Below, piece by piece: positions 13,201 through 25,300 of a DNA stretch of 64,000 nt (positions are counted from its first letter, which is position 1; every line of letters begins with the position of its first letter). The notes below the pieces were generated by a model. The model ran no database searches. It was not told where the DNA came from and saw only the letters and a program-made list of their open reading frames with translations. Both the position numbers and the translations under genes were made by a program. The stretch is from Jackrogersella multiformis (Eukaryota > Ascomycota > Sordariomycetes > Xylariales > Hypoxylaceae). The DNA lies in assembly GCA_902806575.1 (NCBI GenBank), contig CADCXD010000006.1:62001-126000 (forward strand). The letters run 5' to 3'.

Positions 13201-13306
13201 CGTGCGCCACGATACTGAGGCTGCGCTGGCTGGCATGCGCAGCAAGGGCGCGCAGGGCGCAAGGAAGAATGCGAATGAGAGTGCGGTTTACGGACGTAGG
13301 TGGTGA
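10205..13306 (+). CDS. SNF2-family DNA-dependent ATPase/helicase-like protein, 1033 aa
   Basis: This is a single-exon gene for a nuclear chromatin remodelling or repair ATPase. The SNF2 amino-terminal ATPase lobe spans about residues 190-460, with Walker A DMGLGKT (Lys231), DEAH at 338-341 and SGTPMQN after it. Four cysteines at about 559, 562, 578 and 581 (CxxC...CxxC) lie inside the lobe insertion and probably bind zinc, where Rad16/Uls1-type proteins carry a RING finger. A long Lys-rich then Asp/Glu/Ser-rich low-complexity stretch fills about 605-815. The helicase C lobe follows at about 820-960 with FSQFTSMLD, the LNLTAASRVV block and HRLTQT. It is nearest to fungal Uls1/Rrp-like or TTF2-like SNF2 proteins; I cannot choose between them. 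Codon third positions become almost entirely G or C after about base 12,590. Confidence 0.93.
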   Translation: MVREHAPPSAPLRPLGSNERNGNAPSQSSRPDKKTSGSINTDVEGFKSINPDSSTTRPAPGPAVKSRVLSGNIEDKYANLFIQPKTRPEHHRPQRISGPLQPTYKDKKPPAPPMFNTMQPGPIGTAGNPISVPDGLASIYSQTGVFSTYVEPKKAAADIKALLEGSIEDEEDKEVKEEDDEDKSHVEGLSVRLLRHQIEGVEWMKGRELGPVKKGKVPKGGLLADDMGLGKTLQSIALILENQKPEDKHPGVEKTTLVVAPLALIRQWEAELKEKVTESHKLKVLVHHGPQRTKSFADLRRYDVVITTYQILVSEHGHTTDSFKTGCFGLHWYRVILDEAHTIKNRNAKATKACCDLRSVYRWCLSGTPMQNNLDELQSLVKFLRIKPYDDLREWKDHFDLPMKNGKGDVAMRRLHSLLQCFMKRRTKDILKEDGALSTSRKDDKEGDQSATPAFKITERKVVTVSAEFTPAERRFYDRLEKRTDKSIEEMMKKKLNYASALVLLLRLRQACDHPKLVEGKLEKDKDALSEETKPKKIDGDVDALADLLGGLGVETKHCDICGWELDSESRQLGTDKCKACFEDLEYFKHHEEGGELKTPKIRSRKKKSKAKVKVKVKKVVEETVKTELAQKRKPRNRRAVIDSDDEEEEADWIVSGDEQGPLRLGKAGGTDDENAEGEGETINSEDSEEEETQDGSQLDSFVVDDGKDTKPEKLQRALDESDSEDTQDSQEEEEEEEEFESVSVLQSKMSKVKLEDSEDDEDEKDDNNDEEDADSKSQSDSEDDDTGISESELDSDSSSDSAQHPRSRREKEKTPHVLASAKIRQLITLLHEEVQDHKFIVFSQFTSMLDLVEPFFRKEGIRYTRYDGSMKNDAREEALNSLRNNARTRVLLCSLRCGALGLNLTAASRVVILEPFWNPFVEEQAIDRVHRLTQTVDVVVYKLTIENSVEERILELQQKKRLLAQAAIEGGTRKEGLKLGLKEMMDLFRHVGPAIGEVVRHDTEAALAGMRSKGAQGARKNANESAVYGRRW

Positions 13307-13999
13307 GGACGGAGACTGAATCAATGAATAAGCAAGTGAGCGACTGAGCGGATGATGGCATATGTACTACACAGTCCACGAGACGCGAGGGAATAGGTAA
13401 ATAGATACGGCGTTTATGGGTCTGTTCTCCCGCGGGCTTATGATCGATGGATTAATGGAACGGGATGGATAAATGGACATCAGATATGATGAGTGCGTTC
13501 GCGTCTATATTTTGTGTGTATTATAATGATTCGGATTACTTATACAGAGTGTGCTGGTTTCGTTCACGTTTGGTTGATTCAGGGTGCGTGCCACTGACCT
13601 AGAGGCTTCTGTTTATACTTTTCGTCTTTTCGCTGTGTCTCTTGGTAAAAACATATCTTTACAAGTATCGCGAGAGTCTTTTGTTATTATGGTTCTCCTA
13701 CTTTGCTTGGCAATCAATATTATTCGCCTCGTCGGTTGATGTGTTGTGTTTTGTCTAAATCTTTCTATCGCCTGTCTACTCTACATACGCCATGCAATCT
13801 CGGTAAACTTAAGAGGAGTCTACGATAACCCAATCAGCCCGCTTGCAAGCCGTAGACGTAGTTTTATGTCTATCTATACACATAACTCGTTTGAAAGTCT
13901 ACGTAGCTGTAGATATTACTACCTACCAAGGCAATCAGCACAGCCGCAACCCGACCCCGATTTCAACACCATGCCATCCTCGTAACTATCGCCGTGAAG
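13307..13999. other. convergent intergenic region
   Basis: This is the 3' flank shared by the SNF2 gene and the RanGTP-binding gene. No gene or clear repeat is recognised. Confidence 0.5.
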
Positions 14000-15929
14000 C
14001 TAATTCCGACCCCCGCCGACTCCGTGATGAACGGGCGCGTCGGCGTCGGCGCGCGAGGTGGACTCGTCGAGGTAGAACCGTAAGACGTGGTCGGGGATGG
14101 CGAGGTGCGTGGTCTGTTCAAATTCCTGCAGGCTCGTCAGGCGGAGCAGCATCTCGAGGAGCGAGAGCGACGTCTGGATGGCGCCGAAGGGGGAGCGCTC
14201 GAGTAGGTCCTCGTCGAAGCTGCCAATATCGGGGACGAGTGCGCCGGAGTTGCGAGAGGATGACCGCGAGGAGGAGACTAGGCTCATACGGCTGAGCTGT
14301 GATACTAGGTTCGAGTCCATAGATGGGCGTGATGTGTGTTTTAAACGACGGGGGTATGCGTCGTCGTTTCTATGTTCTATATGCTCTTCCTCTTCATCCG
14401 GTGAATGTTCATCTTCGTCGTCTGTCGCGTCTGTACTATCGTCGTTCGTGTCGAATACCTCGAGAGCTATCCATTCGGGGTCCAAGTCTACCGAAAACTT
14501 CCAAGGATTGGTAGTTGTCGTCGGCCGGCTATTCTCTGATACTGGGATCACAGCCTTAGCAGCTTCGCTTTCCTGTTGGAGTTGGCAGTCAATTTCATCC
14601 TGGGAACCAGCTTCCAATGTGCTGTCAGACATGATGCTTTCATCCGTAACTTCGATCAATTCCTCTTGTTCCGTCTGGTCCACATCAGCTGGTCCCTCCC
14701 TATGCAGAGGGAGAGCTTTTATGTCTCTTTTGAACAAGAGCACGGGATTACTCGAGGCGCCGTCTTCGTTGTTAATATTAAGGATACGTCCAACATCTGC
14801 GTAGAACATTTTCGATACTTGGCGTACTGGGATAAATTCCCGGATACCAGCAGTGGCGATGCCATCATATGAGCTTGGTTGGGCATCGCCGTCCTCCAAT
14901 GTGTGAACCCGTCCATCATCTAAGTCCTCTACAATTTGGAGCTGGTATGCGTAACCCATATACGAAGGTCTATTACCTAGACCGTTCATCGCAGGGAATT
15001 CATCCTCAAGTGGTACCCGATAGAGCCGTACTCGAGCCTTGTGAATCACCTCCTGCCAGAGGGGTTTTCGCTGACCATCTTCAAGGCCGTAGGGCTCTCT
15101 AGAATCCTCGGGAGAAGAATGCGCACGAAAGAGCATATAGAGAGATAATACGAAGTCCGGACCAATCTGCATAGGCGTACCCGGGTTGAGAATGTATTGT
15201 GTGTCGCCAACATTTACAAGCATGCTAGCCTGCAATAAACGGGAGGGAGAGAAGGCCGAAGGCTGAGTTTGGATACCCCCAATGGCAGATACCCATAGGT
15301 TGATAAGCGGTATCGAGTCATCAATATCAACAATTACTTGTTTGATATCGGCTATTATATTCTGGACTTCAATACGCCGTATGGAGGCCGTGGATGTGTT
15401 AATACCCCCATTGTGCCGCGACTCATCTGCCAAGGCAGCAATTTCGAGGCGCTTCCCAAGAGAGTCGACGTTGGCACGTAGTTCCTGTGCTGTCCGCACC
15501 ACGGCCTCTAGAGCTGAGTTCCCTCGAGTGTAGCGGAACTCTATCGATTCCAGAATAGGAGATATGAGCTGTTAGACTGGTTAGTTATGGCTGACGAGTT
15601 CGACCCATCACAAAGGGGTTTAGCGGTGAGTGGCCTACATTCTAACTATCTCGGTTGGATATGACTTACCTCTATCTTACGAGCTAACCGTCGTTGTAGG
15701 TGGCTTAGCTCAACCCTTAGAGGGTCGTCGTCAACTGTCTAGATGACACAGATAATTAGCTTGGGCTGGGTAGGTATTGCATGACCTACCTAGGTCCTAG
15801 GTAGGTATATCTTCATACCTTGAGCAGTCTCGAACCTTGCTGGATGACGTAAGTAGAAGTTAGAGCAAGACAGGATCTAATAGCATAACTGGTGGCGTGA
15901 TAGGACAGTTTGGATAGAAATGCATCCAT
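14000..15929 (-). CDS. RanGTP-binding domain protein, 582 aa
   Basis: Three exons, 15819-15929, 15670-15738 and 14000-15568, join in frame to 583 codons. Exon 1 gives MDAFLSKLSYHATSYAIRSC, then LTSTYVIQQGSRLLK. Exon 2 gives TVDDDPLRVELSHLQRRLAR. Exon 3 continues RGNSALEAVVRTAQELRANV. This order matches the fungal RanGTP-binding family (Pfam Ran-binding), thought to act with the small GTPase Ran, though its biochemical role in fungi is poorly known. The middle is globular, and the carboxy-terminal third is rich in Asp, Glu and Ser and ends with a serine/arginine-rich tract. The first intron contains TACCTAGG-type palindromic words. The gene starts divergently from eRF3. Confidence 0.9.
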
Positions 15930-16848
15930 GGCAAATATAATCGTTGTTGTTATTGTCCTTCTCTATTCACACCTGTGAAATACCTAGGTATGCATATGAA
16001 AATACCTTGCATAGGAAGGACTGGTCGATTGCCCCATGAAGGGCAATCGGGAATACCTAATGTAGATGCCCAACTTGTAAAGAAATTGGCCAAGACACTC
16101 AGGTAAAATATCCGTTTTCAAATCGAGCTACATACCATATGTACCTAGGTAAAAGTAGGTAGGAGGTAGATATAGATTCACAATTGTGTTAAAAGTGAAG
16201 AGTTAAGAGTGAAGATTTCCAAGGTTCAACGTTGTTAAGGTTCATGAAAGTTCATTATTGTTATATCCATCATAACCCTTAGCAACATTAAATGTAAGTA
16301 TACCACATAGTATCCGCACCTCTAGGTAGGTACAGCATCTAGTGCATTTATGGAGGGTCTAGTCCGTACTACAGTGGGCTACCTAAGGTACCGAGGGGTC
16401 GATTTCTCCAGGGTTTCCTCTCCGTCATTGGGTCATTGGCGGGGCAAAACTTCTCACCCCGTTAAACTTGCGCCTTTCTTTCCTTCATCTTCACCCGCAA
16501 CTCCCTCATCAATCAGGCAGTCAGGTCAGGTTAGGTCAAGCCAGATAACAATAGAGTTAGGTAAACTTCCAAGGTTTTCAGGGTTCACAAACTCTACCTG
16601 ACTTCACCTTCCTCTTCTCCATATAGGTACCAGGTACCGGTACCTAGGAGGCAATTCTCCTTTAAGTCCACTTCGACTAAAAACCTCCCGATCGCACAAC
16701 TACAAATTTACAACCTTCAAACTTCAAATTCCTTTCTTCGGTATCGAATTTCTAAATTCTCCAATATCCATCCTCCATCCTCCATCTCCACAATCCGAAG
16801 ATATTCGCGCGCATATCCCAACAACATTGTTTACAAAAACCCGAAATC
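15930..16848. promoter_or_regulatory. bidirectional promoter region between RanGTP-binding gene and eRF3
   Basis: 919 bases separate two divergent ATGs. Exact TACCTAGGTA palindromes lie at 15981-15990 and 16142-16151, and GGTACCGGTACC-type palindromes at about 16625-16645. The eRF3 side has a CT/CA-rich leader (about 16680-16840). No other gene fits. Confidence 0.6.
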
Positions 16849-19168
16849 ATGGCCGATCTCAACTCTTGGGAGGATGATCCTGCCGCTCAGGATGACAATT
16901 TGTCGAGACAGGCTCAGCAGATGAATCTCAACCAGCCTCAAAATCCCGCCGCAGCATCGTTCCGACCTGGCGCCGCCTCTTTCCAACCCAATGCCCAGTC
17001 TTTCCAACCAGGTCAAGGTTATGGTGGTGGTGGTGGTTATATGCCCAACTACCAACAGGGCTACTACGGTGGCCAGAATTACTATCCCCAATATGGAGGA
17101 GCAGCAGCTCCAGCTCAAGGCGGCTTTCCTCAATATGGTCAAGGCCAAGGATATAACAACGTCTACGGACAGGGTGGACAGGGTGGACAGGCTGTACAAG
17201 GCGGACAGCAGGGTGGGTATAATCAAGCATACGGTATTGTTTCCCACTTCATTCATCTAAATCATCGTAAACTAACCCCAGCAAGGCCAGCAACAATATG
17301 CTCAATATCAGCAGCCTCAGTCCCAACAGAAGCCCAAGCAACCACAAGCGCAACAACCTCAGGCTGTACCTACTATCGCTAAGCGAGGCGACCAAACTTC
17401 ATCCCCTGCTGCAAATCCTACCGCCTCTACTGCTAGCACGCCTAAGCCAGTCGCTAAACAAGAGGGAGGAGCTAAGGTTCTGAGCATAGGTGGCGATCCT
17501 CCAAAGCCTAAGGCCACCAAAGTCCTGTCTATCGGTGTACCAGCGCCGGCTAAAGATGAGCCTAAGTCCGATAAGGCCGACAAGGAAGCATCCGCCAACG
17601 CCGGTTCCAAGGTAACAGCAAGCAAAGCTATAGAAAAGACCGGGGAGGCCACCAAGACTTCGAGTGGGAAGACCTCACCGACCCCTTCTTCTGGACGATC
17701 GAGCCCTTCGAGGGCAAGCAAAGCCGCCGCGCGCGACGCCGATGCCGTTGCAGCCGAACAAGCAGCCGATGTCGACGAGGACACTCTAAAGGAAATATAT
17801 GGAAAAGAGCATGTCAATATCATCTTCATCGGCCATGTCGATGCTGGAAAATCGACGCTGGGTGGTTCTATCCTTTACTCAACCGGCATGGTTGATGAGC
17901 GTACGATGGATAAATATAAAAGGGAAGCCAAAGATTTGGGTCGAGAAACCTGGTATCTGTCATGGGCTCTCGACTTAACCAAGGAGGAACGATCCAAGGG
18001 AAAGACTGTCGAGGTTGGAAGAGGATTCTTCGAGACCGAAAAGCGACGATACAGTATTCTAGATGCCCCCGGCCACAAAACCTACGTCCCGAGTATGATT
18101 GGCGGTGCCTCCCAGGCAGATGTGGGCATCCTTGTCATCAGTGCGCGCAAGGGAGAGTATGAGACCGGATTTGAAAAAGGCGGACAGACTCGTGAGCATG
18201 CTATGCTCGCTAAGACACAAGGTGTCAACAAGCTTGTTGTTGTAATAAACAAGATGGATGATTCTACTGTCAACTGGTCGGAAGATAGATACAAGGAATG
18301 CAGCACCAAGCTTGCCCAGTTCCTTAAGGGTACCGGCTACAACCTCAAGACTGATGTCTTCTTCATGCCCATTGCCGCCCAGCAGACGATGGGTATCAAA
18401 GACCGTATTCCTCCTGGCGTTTGCCCCTGGTATGATGGTCCTTCCCTGCTCGAATACCTCGATAACATGCAAGCTCTCGAACGCAAGACCAACGCGCCGT
18501 TCATGATGGCTGTCGCCGGAAAGTATAGGGATATGGGTACAATGGTCGAAGGCAAAATCGAGGCCGGTGTTTGCAAGAAGGGTATGACCTTAATCATGAT
18601 GCCGAATAAAGAAAAGGTCGATATCGCAGCTATTTATGGCGAGTCAGAAGACGAGATTCCATTTGCTCAATGTGGTGACCAAGTCCGACTGCGGCTAAGA
18701 GGTATCGAAGAGGACGACATCTCGGCAGGATTCGTGCTCTGCTCCCCGAAACGTTTAGTCCACAATGTCACAGCTTTCGAAGCACAGATCAGGATTCTCG
18801 AACTGAAGAATATTCTGAGTGCAGGCTTTAACTGCGTGGTGCACGTTCACTCCGCCGTCGAAGAGGTAACGTTTGCTGCGTTATTGCACAAGCTACAAAA
18901 GGGAACAGGCAGGAAGAGCAAGGTACCGCCAACCCACGCGAAGAAGGGAGACAGCATCATCGCAAGGATGCAAGTGATCGGCGGTGCTGGTTCGGTCTGT
19001 TGTGAGAGATTCGAAGATTATCCTCAAATGGGTCGATTCACCCTAAGGGACCAAGTTTGTTTTCCTCATTCGCATCTTAATCATCCCATAATGCTAACCA
19101 ACTTACTCTAGGGTCAAACCATTGCTATCGGCAAGATCACCAAGCTTATAACTGAAGAGTCCGCTTAA
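16849..19168 (+). CDS. SUP35: eukaryotic translation termination factor eRF3, 736 aa
   Basis: eRF3 is the GTPase that helps eRF1 release finished proteins at stop codons. Exons are 16849-17233, 17286-19054 and 19112-19168, all GT-AG. Residues 1 to about 165 form a Gln/Gly/Tyr-rich prion-like domain (PQYG, GQGGQGG and NQAYG-type units). A charged, Lys/Ser/Pro-rich linker follows to about 300. The EF-1A-like GTPase domain begins with G1 GHVDAGKST at 311, then DAPGH and NKMD. The carboxy-terminal beta-barrel domains end KLITEESA from the short last exon. The first intron falls inside the prion-like domain. Length and domain order fit yeast Sup35 and filamentous fungal orthologues. Confidence 0.97.
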
Positions 19169-21157
19169 AAATCAGATACCCTATTGATGAGATCTATGGA
19201 AGGTAGCCGAGACATGGCACACTTACAGTAGAGGAAATAGAAGATGCGCTAAATTAGCAGCGACACTCGTGAAAACCAGCAAGGAGCTCATGTGCGATGC
19301 TATTCATCATGAAGTTATTTCTCCATGGGCGAGAAACTAGAACCGATAGCAGGGATAAGGAATGGCACATATAGATTTGGTCGCCTTCAATAAAAGCCAT
19401 TCTTTTTCCTAGACAACATATTGTTTTATCCCTCCTCGAATATAGGACGATGACTAAATCCATAAATGTAGGTATGTTGTTCAAGGGACTCTTTCGATAA
19501 GCCTTCATAGGGGTACATACAGATATACTCTTCCTACCTACCTAGGCTCCTAATTCATTGCCTACGAAGGATCGAGTCTCGCTATCTCTACACCGAGTTC
19601 AACTACGGCAGTTAAATATAAATCGCTATACCTAGTCCCACCTATATTATCCTCTAGTCTAACGAGAGACGTATTGATGACACGTGGGGACTATCGGAAT
19701 GTAGAACTCAGAAGTACCTACCAAGTGTTCTCCCGTGAGCCGCAGAAGCAGACGAGAAAGACGGCAAAGTAAAAGGACTCAAACGGTACGTACCTAGTAA
19801 TCGTAAAAACGACTCGAGCTTATAACCCTCGCTCTCGGAAATAGGTAGATACCTAGCTGCCTACCTGGGGTTTCCCTCACGCATGCCGAGCAACCGTGGC
19901 AGATAGGTACAGCCCGCCGTATCCCGCCGCCTGCAGATACAGACGCGCGCGTGACTGCCTACTACACTACCTAGGTAGCCGAGGAACGTACCAGGGTCTA
20001 GGGCCCCGGAAACGGTGGTTAGCACTTAATCGTCTGCATCGACGATGGGACGGGCGATCTGGTCCGCGAGGTTGGAAGGGGCAGCGGAGGGGCCTACGTA
20101 TCCGCTAACGTGGTGCGGTGCGGCGTGGTGCAGTGATGCTGACGGGATGCAATAGGGGTTCGTCCGCTCGGCTGCGGGGACGAGGCGAGGTAGGTAGGTA
20201 CCTAATGTATGTATGTATGTACCAAGGTATGCATGTACGTAGGCACGGTTAGATCGAAACCAAACCCGCCTCACCCGTAGCTCGCGAGGCAGACATCGTC
20301 GGCTAAGCATGCCAGCTGCTGCTGATCGCGAGCCTACACCACACCCTCGATCCGACGGGCCTCCAGACCAGGGGCCTTGTTAGTTATCGCATCGCAGCAG
20401 GGCCCGGTGGCGAGGGCCCACGCACCAGGATATCCATACCTACCTGCCTCCGGTGCGACGGGGGGTTCCTGTTTTCCACGCCTGTTCGTACGGGCTGCTG
20501 TGCGCGGACGCGCTGCGGGCCGATCACTTGCGTAGGTACTTGGGCTGTGGGGCGAGGCCGCGTTCCGCTACGACGAGATGTCGTGCGTCGGGACCGCGCG
20601 TGCGAAGACCGGCTAGGGAGCATTGCTAGAGGAGCCGGTGGTGCTGCGTGGGTTTGGTTTGTGTTATATGCCATGATGTCCTGTGCTATGTATGTATGTG
20701 CCGTGTATGTGGAGCGTTGGGCGTGATTGCGGGCTGTTAGTTCGTGAGAGTCGTGGTGGCGGCGATGGGTGTGACTAACGTGCTATGGGCTATGACTAAG
20801 GCATTCGTGGGCCCACGGGTACTTAAGTAACGCTCAGCGCCGGTAGCGAAGCTGTTTCGAGGTCACGCGCGACTATGTCTTGCTTAAATACTATTTTCAA
20901 ATGCGAAGCTACTATAGACGATGTGAGAAACAAGAGCCGATGAAAGCTTGTTCCATACTATCGTAAGGCGAGAAGGGGGTTGTGGATATGCGGCAGCATG
21001 TTTGGATTTTCGTCACATGAATCTACGTGGCTATATATGGTACGGGAGATTCCACACCATGCCGCTACCTAATAAGTAACACCGAGCTCGCGAGCCGAAA
21101 TCATTCTTACAAGTTACAATGCTCGTGACAGCACGTCGCACAGAGTATGCTTTCACT
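19169..21157. other. convergent intergenic region, about 2 kb
   Basis: This region lies between the 3' ends of eRF3 and the nitronate monooxygenase. It contains TACCTAGGTA at 19968-19977 and a TAGG/TATG-rich simple-sequence patch at about 20190-20240. The part from 19900 to 20800 is GC-rich with open frames on both strands that show no family resemblance. No gene is called. Confidence 0.5.
20191..20240. repeat. GTAG/GTAT simple-sequence tract
   Basis: Tandem GTAG units pass into ATGT units and end in CATGTACGTAGG. It is imperfect low-complexity DNA without coding potential. Confidence 0.6.
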
Positions 21158-22306
21158 TCACAGCTTGCTTTGGGGTTTGGCCAACGCGAGTTTCGAAGTC
21201 AACGTTGCCTCCGCCTCCTTCTCTATCCTCTCCAAGAGAGCGGCGCACGTCGGGATGTCGTGGATAAGACCAATGACCTGCCCGGCAGTCCAGACCTATC
21301 ATTCGGGCTAGTCAGCAGCTGTGGCCAGGGGCAAGAAAATGGGGAGATGTGGGACTTACGCCAAATTCAGCGTCTCCGTTTATGAAAACTTCCCGGCCTC
21401 GTTTGCCGCTTACGTAAGGGGCGATCTCTTGAAACTCGCCTGTCTTGCTCTCCTTTTCAATTTTGATGACTTGGTCCGTGACCTTGTTGCGGTACAGCCG
21501 CGTGGTGTTGGTCCACCTCCGCATTACCAGGGCCGTGTCGGTCTCCTGCGCGTTGACGATTTCCTCCTTGATCTTCTGGTGGATGGGGGCCTCGACGGTA
21601 CACATGAAACGGGTACCCATGTTGATGCCTTCTGCACCGAGACATAGGGCGGCTGCTAGGCCCTGGCCATCGGCCAAGCCCCCAGACGCGATGAAGGGCG
21701 TTTTGAGCGTCTGACGTGCCTTGCTGAGCAGAATGAAATTGGTGATGTCTGACTCGCCCACGTGTCTACCCGCCATGATGCGTTATTAGCTATGCGAACG
21801 AACAAAGATCCTGGTAACAAGGGATTATGTTTTATATTTTTTTGGGGGTTTACTCACCCCGCGCATTCGAACCCATCTATGGAGAGAAAATCGACACCGA
21901 GCTTGATAGCGCTCTGTGCGTGCCTAATGGTGGTACACTTGTGGAGAATGATGATGCCGGCTGCCTTCAGCTTCTTGATGACTGGGCCAGGGCTGTTACC
22001 AGCAGTCTCGACGACATTGATGCCCTCGTCGATGACGACCTGGGCGTAGGCAGCATAGTCTGGGGGTACAAGGGCAGGCAGCAGAGTGATGTTGACGCCG
22101 AATGGGTATTTCGTCATCCCCCTACACCGCCGGATCTCTTTCCTTAGGTCCTCAGGTGTCGGCTGGGTGAGAGCTGTGAGGATACCCAACCCTCCTGCAT
22201 TCGACACGGCAGCGGCCAGCTCAGCATAGCCAACATGCTGCATGCCACCCTGCACGACAGGAATTTTGATGCCCAGGCGGCGAGTGAGCTCGGTGTCGAA
22301 CGGCAT
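21158..22306 (-). CDS. nitronate monooxygenase (2-nitropropane dioxygenase family), 330 aa
   Basis: This is an FMN enzyme that oxidises nitronates such as propionate 3-nitronate, a plant and microbial toxin, so it is a detoxification function. Exons 21858-22306, 21360-21765 and 21158-21295 join through GT-AG introns to 331 codons. Visible blocks are the FMN-binding start VVQGGMQHVGYAELAAAVSN and GGLGILTA, the substrate-side loop DGFECAGHVGE with its conserved His across the first junction, and the phosphate-binding block GGLADGQGLAAALCLGAEG then GTRF. Length is usual for the short fungal class. No targeting signal is seen, so it is probably cytosolic. The gene stands alone, divergent from the dsRNA-binding gene 5 kb away. 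Confidence 0.95.
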
Positions 22307-25300
22307 TTCGGCTTTCTCTATTGGTGGCCTTACGGGTCGATCACCTTATATTTATATTTATGTTTTATTTGATTCAATTTAATTAATTTGAGCCGTCTAA
22401 TATATGAAGATAATACGACAGACGAATCGAATTGAAAATAACGGTTGATAAAACACGGTTGAGGCGGAGGAAGTTTTTATGAAGGTTCGTAATATCACCA
22501 GGAGAAAAGATGCCGAGGTAGACCTTCCCTAGGCCCACATTCGGCTTTAGAGGAGAAGCTACAACTGTACCCCGGAGTTGGTCAGCTGGCCCTATTCCGG
22601 TTGTAACTCCCATTCCAGCCACTTCGTTACCGCTACCTCGTTTAGCTCGTACTTACCTAAGCAGCTAGGTTGGGCTTGTTACCTGTAACTACCTAGGTAC
22701 ACTAAAGAAGCTGCCAGGGGCTGGGTCGGCTGAGAAGGCTGGGTTAGATTGTTACACGGCACGTGTAAAACCCAAAGGTCCACGGGTCCACGTCAAAACG
22801 GAATCCGGGGTTAAGGCCAATCTTGGCAGTGGGGGGCGAGGATAGGGGGCGTACCTAGGTACCTACTGTACTATTCCCCATTCCACCCCCTTTCCAATGT
22901 GCAGCCATTTCATAACCAACCAATACCACCAAATGCCAACAGCTGGTTTGAACTTCAACCAACGAGGCTCAGGCACAGGCTCCTACCAAGATAAGGCTTA
23001 CCTAGGTATCTAGGTAGGTAATGTTAATAAGCTTCCATGGTTTGAAGATTTTCTTCATCTTCAGTACTACCCGGTGCCTTGGTCTAAAACCAAATTCGAC
23101 TTGTCATTGATCATTGATCTGATGAGTGGCTGAGGGTTAGCCAGATGACGGGTGACAACGGACATTTTTCTCATGTCGTGTCATGGTTCGTTTGTCCTAC
23201 TACCTGTCTAGTATTTAACCCAGGTAGCCAGGATTCCATTCCGTCGATGGCCTGCCGCTTCCCTATAACTCGTCACTTATAACTCGACATTGGCTATCCT
23301 TCCCGAATGGAAAAGATGAACCCGACAGTCGGGTCTCGATACGAAATTATTGATGTTAGTTATTCAATTCTAATGGTAAATGTTTTAGATTGTTCAATGT
23401 AGAATGCTGGTAAGATGATCGGAATGCGGTCCTTCGAGTCCAAGGCTACCTTGCTGATTCTTGAAACCTAGGTAGCTAGCTACTTTTGACAGCATGGCCC
23501 GAGATGTCAATGTGAAATAGCTGTGTCATTTTCGTGGACGACCAAGGTACCCATGTTTGGCCCGTCGCTACACCAATATTTGGGCGTTATTTTATATTTT
23601 TCATATTTTTTTTAAAGAATATCATCCTCCAAGAATTCATGGAACCAGTCTGCTAGTTGGATTTATTAGTGTCGTTACTAATACGACGCTTTAATATGTT
23701 GTAATATGTCTCGATTCCTAGGACTGGTCTTTCAAGTAAATCCTGTGCTCTTTGACATCTCTAACTATCGGTTATGGATTACGGAAAGGGGCCAGAAAAA
23801 CATCGATTTACCTGTTGCCCTTTGTGAGTCAGCTTAACAACGTGCTCGCAAACATTAATCTTAGAGCCAAGCTGTCTTGGTTTAAGAGTATTAGATTCGG
23901 CTTATATCAACTGTACCACATTCTAATATCCCGCTAATATATTCACAGTTACCCTCTCGTATATCTAGGCGAAATTTAACGGGAGGTATTCGTTCTGTCC
24001 AGGTATTCCGAATACCCTTGTAAGCGCAGCCTAATTCCTACCTAGGTAGACAGAGTGATGAGTATCGAAAAGGATCTTCACAAGGATCTTCCATCCTCTA
24101 CGACACCACGGAATCCGTGGACCTGTTCTTTCGCTCCTCCCAGCTCTTGTCCCGAGTTCATATCTCTCGGCCGAATCATTTTTGGTACCTAGGTAATTCA
24201 CCTCCAAATAGCCTGTATGACATACCTAGGTTAAGGCTTCTACGTTCGTACCGCACCACTCCCGTTCCATGTTGCTAGGCGATCCCGACGATCCGTCCTG
24301 ATGGGACCCGTCACTAATCAGAAGCTACCCGTCTAGTCCATATCTTGCGGTATCCGATTCACATTTGAACCGTCGCTCAAACACGATTGCTTGCTTGGCG
24401 GGCCGGGGACTTGCAGCATAACCTGGGTACGCAGGGCTGACACATGTGACAGCTCCAAAGAACCCATCTGTTGTCGACATACATGATAGCATCATGTGAG
24501 CAGCTAGAATGGTCTCCACTGATATCCCCAAGGTTCACAGGTGTTAGTGACGTGCATCCCAAGTCTCCTAGTAGGTAAACACTAGATTCTGCGTGTTGAG
24601 ACTCGGTATTCTGTCCATGTTAAATATATATTTCCGGAGACACGAATACCTGCAAGCTAACATATTAAACCTTTGGTACCTAGGTGAGGTCCTTTCGTTT
24701 CCGGGACATACCGATTGACGATCCGAGGATGCTAGCAATTTCCGTCAAGCTGCACTTGAGCGCGAGGTGCTGGCCGAAGTGCTGTCCTATCAATATAACC
24801 GCCCTGCATACCGACCTGCTTAGACCTAGGTACCTAGGTAGTCGAATGCTCGATCTTCAGCTATCATCTCTTATCCTATCTTTCTGGACGAGTCGATCAC
24901 TATCGATTTCTACAGATAGCCTAAGAGCCTAAGAGCCTGGGTAACAAATGGTTTACATCTACAGTTGGAGCTCTCATACAAGCCACAAACGAGATCCAAC
25001 AATATTAATCATCGTTTAGCTTAGTTCATGCCTGACTAGCTACCGAGTGCCCCAACCTAACATTCTTTACCCAAGTTGGACTTCTCAAACGAGATTTCCA
25101 TGTATATCGCCGTTGTTGTTATGCGACCGGCCGTTCCTCGATCATTATGCATGCTTGTGTCCGGTTCGTCCAATCGCAATCTCAAGTCCCGATCAATTGG
25201 GTCGAAATTTATGGCGAAGCCCCTGACTACTCCCCTGTCGAAGGAAACAAAACAAAACGAAAAAGCAAACACCAACACGGCGAGCGAGAAAGAGGCGTTT

